Below are positions 20,987 through 21,366 of a DNA stretch of 21,366 nt, piece after piece; the stretch's first letter is position 1, and each line of letters begins with the position of its first letter. The notes under the pieces were generated by a model. It ran no database searches and was not told where the DNA came from. It saw only the letters and a list, made by a program, of their open reading frames with translations. Origin of the DNA: Patescibacteria group bacterium (lineage in GTDB: Bacteria > Patescibacteriota > Minisyncoccia > Phycocordibacterales > PALSA-1337); NCBI GenBank assembly GCA_028864955.1, contig JAGWLE010000004.1:1-21366 (forward strand), in the 5' to 3' direction. Made by a program: the position numbers and the translations under genes.

Positions 20987-21366
20987 ATGGAAGATGCTTT
21001 TTTCATATTCTGCGCCCAATATCTGTTCGTTCTGCCGATCGTCATCCTCGGCATCTATTTTTTCATGCAACCCAGAGAAAATTGGAAGCGCATGGCCGCA
21101 TTCGCCGTGTCGGCGGCCTTGCTAGCGTATCTCATCGGCGTTGTCGGCGGTCTGTCGTACTACGATCCGCGACCCTTCGTAGTCGGCCACTTCACGCCGC
21201 TCATACCGCACGCGTCTGACAACGGATTCCCGTCGGATCACGCGCTTCTTGTGTCGGCGGTAGCGATGATAGGGACTATGTGGAACAGGAGACTGGGATC
21301 CTGGCTATGGGTGCTGGCGGCTTTGGTGGCTATAGCCAGAGTATATGTCGGCGTGCACCATACGAC
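20987..21366 (+). CDS. PAP2-family membrane phosphatase (undecaprenyl-diphosphatase-like), 3'-truncated
   Basis: The first 126 residues are visible and the gene runs off the window. Transmembrane helices occur at about 9-27, 36-54 and 103-118. The PAP2 phosphatase motifs are recognisable: YYDPRPFV (the RP of motif 1, though the usual Lys seven residues earlier is Gly), NGFPSDHALL (motif 2 as PSDH, the form seen in BcrC-type enzymes) and ARVYVGVHHT (motif 3, SRX5H-like). BcrC-like PAP2 enzymes dephosphorylate undecaprenyl diphosphate to recycle the lipid carrier for peptidoglycan synthesis; phosphatidylglycerophosphate phosphatase is an alternative. The start is fixed by the promoter six bases upstream. 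Confidence 0.85.
   Translation, partial: MEDAFFIFCAQYLFVLPIVILGIYFFMQPRENWKRMAAFAVSAALLAYLIGVVGGLSYYDPRPFVVGHFTPLIPHASDNGFPSDHALLVSAVAMIGTMWNRRLGSWLWVLAALVAIARVYVGVHHT

Overview
The window reads as a gene-dense chromosomal segment from a bacterium of the Candidate Phyla Radiation (Patescibacteria, most like a Parcubacteria-type lineage). This is inferred from gene style, not from a phylogenetic marker. Supporting signs: a secreted protein with Pro-Thr and poly-Gly linkers and two C-terminal peptidoglycan-binding repeats, a PcsB-like coiled coil fused to a transglycosylase, a membrane-anchored solute-binding protein without a permease, an RNase J with a long basic N-terminus, a Tgt with an insertion, no encoded CCA on the tRNA, and gaps of only a few bases between most genes. 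TGA is used as an ordinary stop (mntA, tgt, fba, htpX genes), which argues against the SR1/Gracilibacteria code. No gene-free stretch exceeds 300 bases; the largest is the 187 bases before groES.

Layout: (1) 3-2432, the 3' part of a lower-GC surface protein (beta-helix, Ig-like domain, two peptidoglycan-binding repeats). (2) 2484-4205, a MntA/HepT-like nucleotidyltransferase-HEPN pair whose last gene overlaps a LamG-bearing type IV prepilin by ATGA. (3) 4215-6548, an RRM RNA-binding protein behind a structured leader of about 98 nt, a perfect terminator hairpin, then a LOG-family phosphoribohydrolase and tRNA-guanine transglycosylase. (4) 6529-9532, a PfkB sugar kinase facing left and, divergently, class II aldolase plus an NAD-type 2-hydroxyacid dehydrogenase overlapping by ATGA. 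(5) 9540-12104, two tiny membrane proteins, ribosomal protein bL25 and a secreted coiled-coil transglycosylase. (6) 16279-12108 on the minus strand, secG, a peptide-type solute-binding protein and RNase J. (7) 16467-20748, groES-groEL, then a PsbP-like anchored protein, LemA and HtpX. (8) 20796-21366, tRNA-Ser(GGA) and the start of a PAP2 phosphatase.

Themes: envelope construction and turnover (surface protein, transglycosylase, PAP2, SecG, prepilin), protein quality control (GroES/EL, HtpX/LemA), translation and RNA (bL25, Tgt, RNase J, RRM, tRNA) and a small sugar-phosphate module.

The most striking non-coding signal is a repeated promoter layout: an extended -10 box (TGnTAnnnT or close to it) ending 6-8 bases before the start codon, with no room for a Shine-Dalgarno. 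It recurs at eight or more transcription-unit starts, so most first genes are probably translated from leaderless mRNAs, whereas an internal gene such as lemA has a Shine-Dalgarno. The RRM gene is the clear exception, with a long foldable leader. I did not find a CRISPR array, IS element or evident new defence system; the HEPN/MNT pair is the only defence- or toxin-antitoxin-like module.
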